A stretch of DNA of 46,318 nucleotides from Acidobacteriota bacterium (GTDB lineage: Bacteria > Acidobacteriota > Terriglobia > Terriglobales > Acidobacteriaceae). Every line of letters begins with the position of its first letter. Position 1 is the stretch's first letter. A program made the translations under genes and the position numbers. Positions 43,609 to 46,318 of this stretch are shown here, in pieces. The stretch is from the NCBI GenBank assembly GCA_003224855.1, contig QHZY01000068.1, forward strand, positions 1 to 46,318. Reading direction: 5' to 3'. The notes beneath the pieces are model-generated. The model was not told where the DNA came from. It did not search any database and saw nothing but the letters and a program-made list of their open reading frames with translations.

Positions 43609-44235
43609 TCAGCGAGAATAAATATGCAATGGCCGGTCCAGCCTGAGTTCCAACATCGTCCCTTTTTGCAGAACCAGGCTTCGGTCAGTGAACAGAGATG
43701 ACAGCGCTCCCGCGGCGGCACCAATACCTGCGCCGATCGCCGCTCCTTTACCTCCGCCCGCGATCGCCCCGGTGCCGGCCCCTACGCCAGTCCCAACACC
43801 GGCACGTTCAATTTCATGCCGTTTATTTGTGCCTTCGCGTTCCAGTTCCCCTTCATCGTCTGGAGGCTTCAATCCATGCTCGCCTGGGACGTCAGTCACG
43901 GTAGCGAATAGCGGAACCCAGCCGTGGCGGGTCTCGATCTCATCGAAGCTGAGCAGCATGCGCGCGTGAAAACCATTATCTACTGCGCTCACGTGCCCTT
44001 TGATTTTGCTGCCGCGCTCAATTATTGATCCATCCGGCCCCAGCAGGTCTTCCGACAATTTGGCTTTAAAGCGCTTGCCGGAATGCATCTTGCGCGTGTC
44101 CAGCTTATCGTCCAGACGAATCACGAATTTGGCACCGTCCGGAATCCCGTGTTCTGGCTGCGGTGCCTCTTGCGACGGCATCGGCAGCGACAACAGCGAT
44201 GCAAGAACAACTGAGTGGATTACGTCACGAAACAT
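43609..44235 (-). CDS. secreted glycine-zipper protein, paralogue of 42151
   Basis: The 208-residue protein has a signal peptide (FRDVIHSVVLASLLSLPMPS), a beta-rich segment (IPDGAKFVIRLDDKLDTRKM, then GPDGSIIERGSKIKGHVSAV), and a glycine zipper (GVGTGVGAGTGAIAGGGKGA, AIGAGIGAAAGALSSLF) ending in a short strand (GTMLELRLDRPLHIYS). Layout and several phrases parallel the protein at 42151-42837 (G-zipper then TML/LEM strand), so I infer a diverged duplication. Function unknown. It lies upstream of, and on the same strand as, the SIMPL gene. Confidence 0.65.
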   Translation of the reverse strand: MFRDVIHSVVLASLLSLPMPSQEAPQPEHGIPDGAKFVIRLDDKLDTRKMHSGKRFKAKLSEDLLGPDGSIIERGSKIKGHVSAVDNGFHARMLLSFDEIETRHGWVPLFATVTDVPGEHGLKPPDDEGELEREGTNKRHEIERAGVGTGVGAGTGAIAGGGKGAAIGAGIGAAAGALSSLFTDRSLVLQKGTMLELRLDRPLHIYSR

Positions 44236-44323
44236 GAAATTGGAACCCGTGCCAGATAAACCCGAAACTCACCTGAATGTTTCGGATAAAAGGGAAACTT
44301 TGGAAAGGACTGAGGGGTATCAA

Positions 44324-45412
44324 TTACTTGGCGCTGGTGGAATAAGCCACTTCCCTGCGGAGATCGTCCCAAATGGACTTGGGCATTTCAAGAAATGTTT
44401 TGACGACTTCAGGATCGAACTGCCTCCCTGACCAATCCTGAATCTCTTTGCAGGCCGCCTCGATCGACTGCTTGCGGCGATACGGCCGGTCGGAGGTAAT
44501 TGCATCCAGCGTGTCAGCCACCGAGAATATACGCGCTCCCAGCGGTATCTGCTCGGCTTTCAGCATTCGCGGATAGCCGGTGCCATCAAACCGTTCCTGG
44601 TGGGTATAAACAATCTCGGCCGCCTCAGCCAGAAACGGGATCCGCTTCAGCATCTGGTATCCGTGATAACAGTGCTCTCGCATTACCTGTACTTCTTCCG
44701 GCGTCAGTTTGTCCGGCTTAAGCAGAATGCGGTCGGGGATAGCCATCTTTCCAATGTCGTGGAGAAATGCGCCGCGCGCAATCACCTTAATCTGGTCTTT
44801 ATTCAATCCCATGGCCTTGGCAATCGCAATGGTGAATGCGGTCACTCGCCGCGAATGACCCTCCGTCTCGGCATCTTTTAAATCGAGCGCGCCGCCCAGA
44901 GCCTCGAGCGTAATGTCATAGGAGCGCTCCAGGTCGGTCATGGCCTCTTTCAGCTGACCGTTGGCTCGGCGCAGCTGTTCGGTGCGCGCCATAACCTGCG
45001 ATTCAAGGTTGGTCTGGTAAGCGCGGTTCTCCAGCTTTAGGCGTCGATTCTCAAGCGCCCGCCGCACCGTAGCCAAAAGTTGTTCGCGCTCAAACGGCTT
45101 CAGCAGGTAATCGTAGGCTCCATTCCGAAGAGCAGCTAGCGCAACCGAGATATCGTGCACTGCCGTGACCATCACCACCGGCATATCCGGAAAGCGTTCT
45201 TTTGTGCGCTCCAGCAGGCCTATGCCGTCAAGATTGGCCATCATCAGGTCTGAAAGCATCAGCTCGAATTCTTCTCCTGAATCGAGCAGCGCCAGCGCTT
45301 CCATGCCCGAGCCTGCCTGACGGCACTCGTACTTGGCGCTCGTCAGCATGGAACACACAATTTCCCGTATTGTTTCCTCGTCATCGACCACGAGGATGCG
45401 CTCGGTTGCCAT
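44324..45412 (-). CDS. response regulator with HD-GYP phosphodiesterase domain
   Basis: This 362-residue protein has an N-terminal receiver (about 5-120) with VDDEE at 9-13, the phospho-acceptor Asp55 in LMLSDLMM and Lys105 in LLKPFE. A coiled coil follows (about 125-165), then an HD-GYP domain (170-350) with FLHDIGK at 216-222 and HQERFDGTGYP at 271-281, the c-di-GMP phosphodiesterase signature. It is a soluble output that likely lowers c-di-GMP when phosphorylated. The cognate kinase may be the divergent sensor gene that starts at 45536. Complete and well conserved. Confidence 0.92.
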   Translation of the reverse strand: MATERILVVDDEETIREIVCSMLTSAKYECRQAGSGMEALALLDSGEEFELMLSDLMMANLDGIGLLERTKERFPDMPVVMVTAVHDISVALAALRNGAYDYLLKPFEREQLLATVRRALENRRLKLENRAYQTNLESQVMARTEQLRRANGQLKEAMTDLERSYDITLEALGGALDLKDAETEGHSRRVTAFTIAIAKAMGLNKDQIKVIARGAFLHDIGKMAIPDRILLKPDKLTPEEVQVMREHCYHGYQMLKRIPFLAEAAEIVYTHQERFDGTGYPRMLKAEQIPLGARIFSVADTLDAITSDRPYRRKQSIEAACKEIQDWSGRQFDPEVVKTFLEMPKSIWDDLRREVAYSTSAK

Positions 45413-45535
45413 GAGGGTTGTGCTTAGTGTACCTGCAATTTTACTCCACTCCGGAGATACCTAAAGTAACCAAAGTCCATGGGAAAGAACAGCTTGCGGT
45501 GTCGGAGCCATGTTATTTAAAGCGCAGGGGGATTC

Positions 45536-46318
45536 TTGCTCCTCGTACCATCGGCGTTCCCAGGGAGTTTCGGATCCGGAAGCATTCCGGCTATGGCCGC
45601 CTCGGAGCTGGCTGCGCTGGTCGTTTTGGCGGCCACCCTGCTGGTTTTCAGGACCTTCCGTGAGCGCTATTTGCTGGTCTGGATCGTTGGCTGGCTGGCT
45701 TACCTGGTCTCGCGCTCGACCTCCGCTCAACATCCTCATCCCCTGCCGGAGGGCATCGCCGCTTTGGTCCACGCCGAGCTGGTGCTCGCGGCCTGTCTTT
45801 TTGCGGCAGCCATATTTATCTACACTCAAGCTCGCAGGTTGCTGGTTCCCCTCTGTCTGATTGCACTAGTTCTGATCCCTTACGCAGTTCTTCAGGGGCT
45901 GCTTTGGCGGGAATCCGTAGTGGCCAATGCAGTTCTGGAGGTGGCGTTTCACCTCATACTCATCTTCGCGGCTGCCAGGCTCATATGGTTCCGCTGGGCA
46001 CGATGGGAAATCGGTCCCTGGCTGCTTTCACTCTGTCTGCTGTCATTGCACCTGCGATGGGACCCCCTGAACGGCGTTCTTCCGTCTGGCTACACCCTCA
46101 TTATCGGCATCGTGCTGGGAACCAGCATGCTGTTACTGGTATTCGATGATAGCAAGCTGAAAACCCAGCGTTTAGCGGTTATCCACGCGCTTACTGCCAG
46201 CATGTCGCGCGCGCAGCAGCACAGCCCGATGATATCCACCGCCATTGAGCAACTGAAGCAACTTATGGGAGCTCGCGCCGCCTGGTTTCGTTTTCTCGAA
46301 GGCGAGCGCCTGGTGTTG
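45536..46318 (+). CDS. multi-TM sensor protein (probable histidine kinase), 5' part
   Basis: The frame runs to the last base, so the gene continues outside the window. A TTG at 45536 with AGGGGGA upstream is my preferred start; ATG at 45593 is the alternative. The first about 215 residues hold about seven hydrophobic segments (ELAALVVLAATLLVF, LLVWIVGWLAYLV, LVLAACLFAAAIFIY, LVPLCLIALVLIPYAVL, LEVAFHLILIFAAARLI, LLSLCLLSLHL, LIIGIVLGTSMLLLVF). A helical linker and the start of a GAF-like domain (ISTAIEQLKQLMGARAAWFR) follow. This is a common layout of sensor kinases or cyclases; the output domain is not visible. It is divergent from the HD-GYP regulator. Confidence 0.75.
   Translation, partial: MLLVPSAFPGSFGSGSIPAMAASELAALVVLAATLLVFRTFRERYLLVWIVGWLAYLVSRSTSAQHPHPLPEGIAALVHAELVLAACLFAAAIFIYTQARRLLVPLCLIALVLIPYAVLQGLLWRESVVANAVLEVAFHLILIFAAARLIWFRWARWEIGPWLLSLCLLSLHLRWDPLNGVLPSGYTLIIGIVLGTSMLLLVFDDSKLKTQRLAVIHALTASMSRAQQHSPMISTAIEQLKQLMGARAAWFRFLEGERLVL

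Noticed and set aside
1-46318. CRISPR array, toxin-antitoxin pair, transposase or phage genes
   Set aside because: No regularly spaced repeats, paired small toxin genes or transposase motifs were seen; the only mobile-element gene is the integrase relic.

Overview
The window looks like a chromosomal stretch of an acidobacterium, probably of the Terriglobia/Koribacter type. This placement is an inference from gene content: a bacillithiol deacetylase (BshB1), a PhoB-type winged-helix/TolB-like/TPR membrane regulator, GAF-GAF-SpoIIE and HD-GYP signalling proteins, secreted glycine-zipper proteins, and frequent GTG/TTG starts in fairly GC-rich DNA. There is no rRNA gene to confirm it.

Layout. 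0-7.5 kb: end of a 2-oxoacid:ferredoxin oxidoreductase operon (korAB), lysA (broken), a GAF-GAF-SpoIIE phosphatase, hpt, a UPF0173 hydrolase (broken), an O-methyltransferase and bshB1. 7.5-13.2 kb: a permease, a fluoride-riboswitch-controlled crcB-DUF190 pair, a farnesyl diphosphate synthase, a repeat-bearing gap with a receiver-domain relic, xseB and a bifunctional homocysteine methyltransferase/MTHFR. 13.3-25.8 kb: a surface lipoprotein, a penicillin-acylase-like amidase, a DHH phosphoesterase, a FetAB-type exporter, a TonB-like protein, a CBS protein, a TPR/MA-type peptidase (broken), small lipoprotein and membrane proteins, a CpsB-type PHP phosphatase and a bactofilin-like surface protein. 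25.8-30.85 kb: a small decayed genomic island inserted at the 3' end of tRNA-Gln, bounded by 36-bp direct repeats, with a wrecked integrase next to the tRNA. 31-37.4 kb: a PQQ-type sugar dehydrogenase, a P-loop kinase, an AI-2E-family transporter (broken), a flavin-split-barrel protein, gapA (internally deleted) and pgk fused to a macro domain. 37.3-42 kb: murQ, a serine hydrolase and a beta-lactamase-fold/NamZ fusion, a coherent muropeptide (MurNAc) recycling locus. 42-46.3 kb: two glycine-zipper secreted proteins around a SIMPL protein, an HD-GYP response regulator, and the start of a multi-TM sensor protein that runs off the end.

The most striking feature is not a gene. Six otherwise well-conserved genes (lysA, UPF0173, the MA-type peptidase, the AI-2E transporter, gapA, and pgk with a macro-domain gene) each lack one contiguous block that I estimate at about 150-210 bp, with good family sequence on both sides of the scar. 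Four scars shift the frame and two keep it, which is what chance predicts. Two hit adjacent central glycolysis genes. A seventh may lie at 39.3 kb. Either the assembly has systematically lost short blocks or the genome is accumulating short deletions. Every gene-level call at these loci should be read with that in mind.
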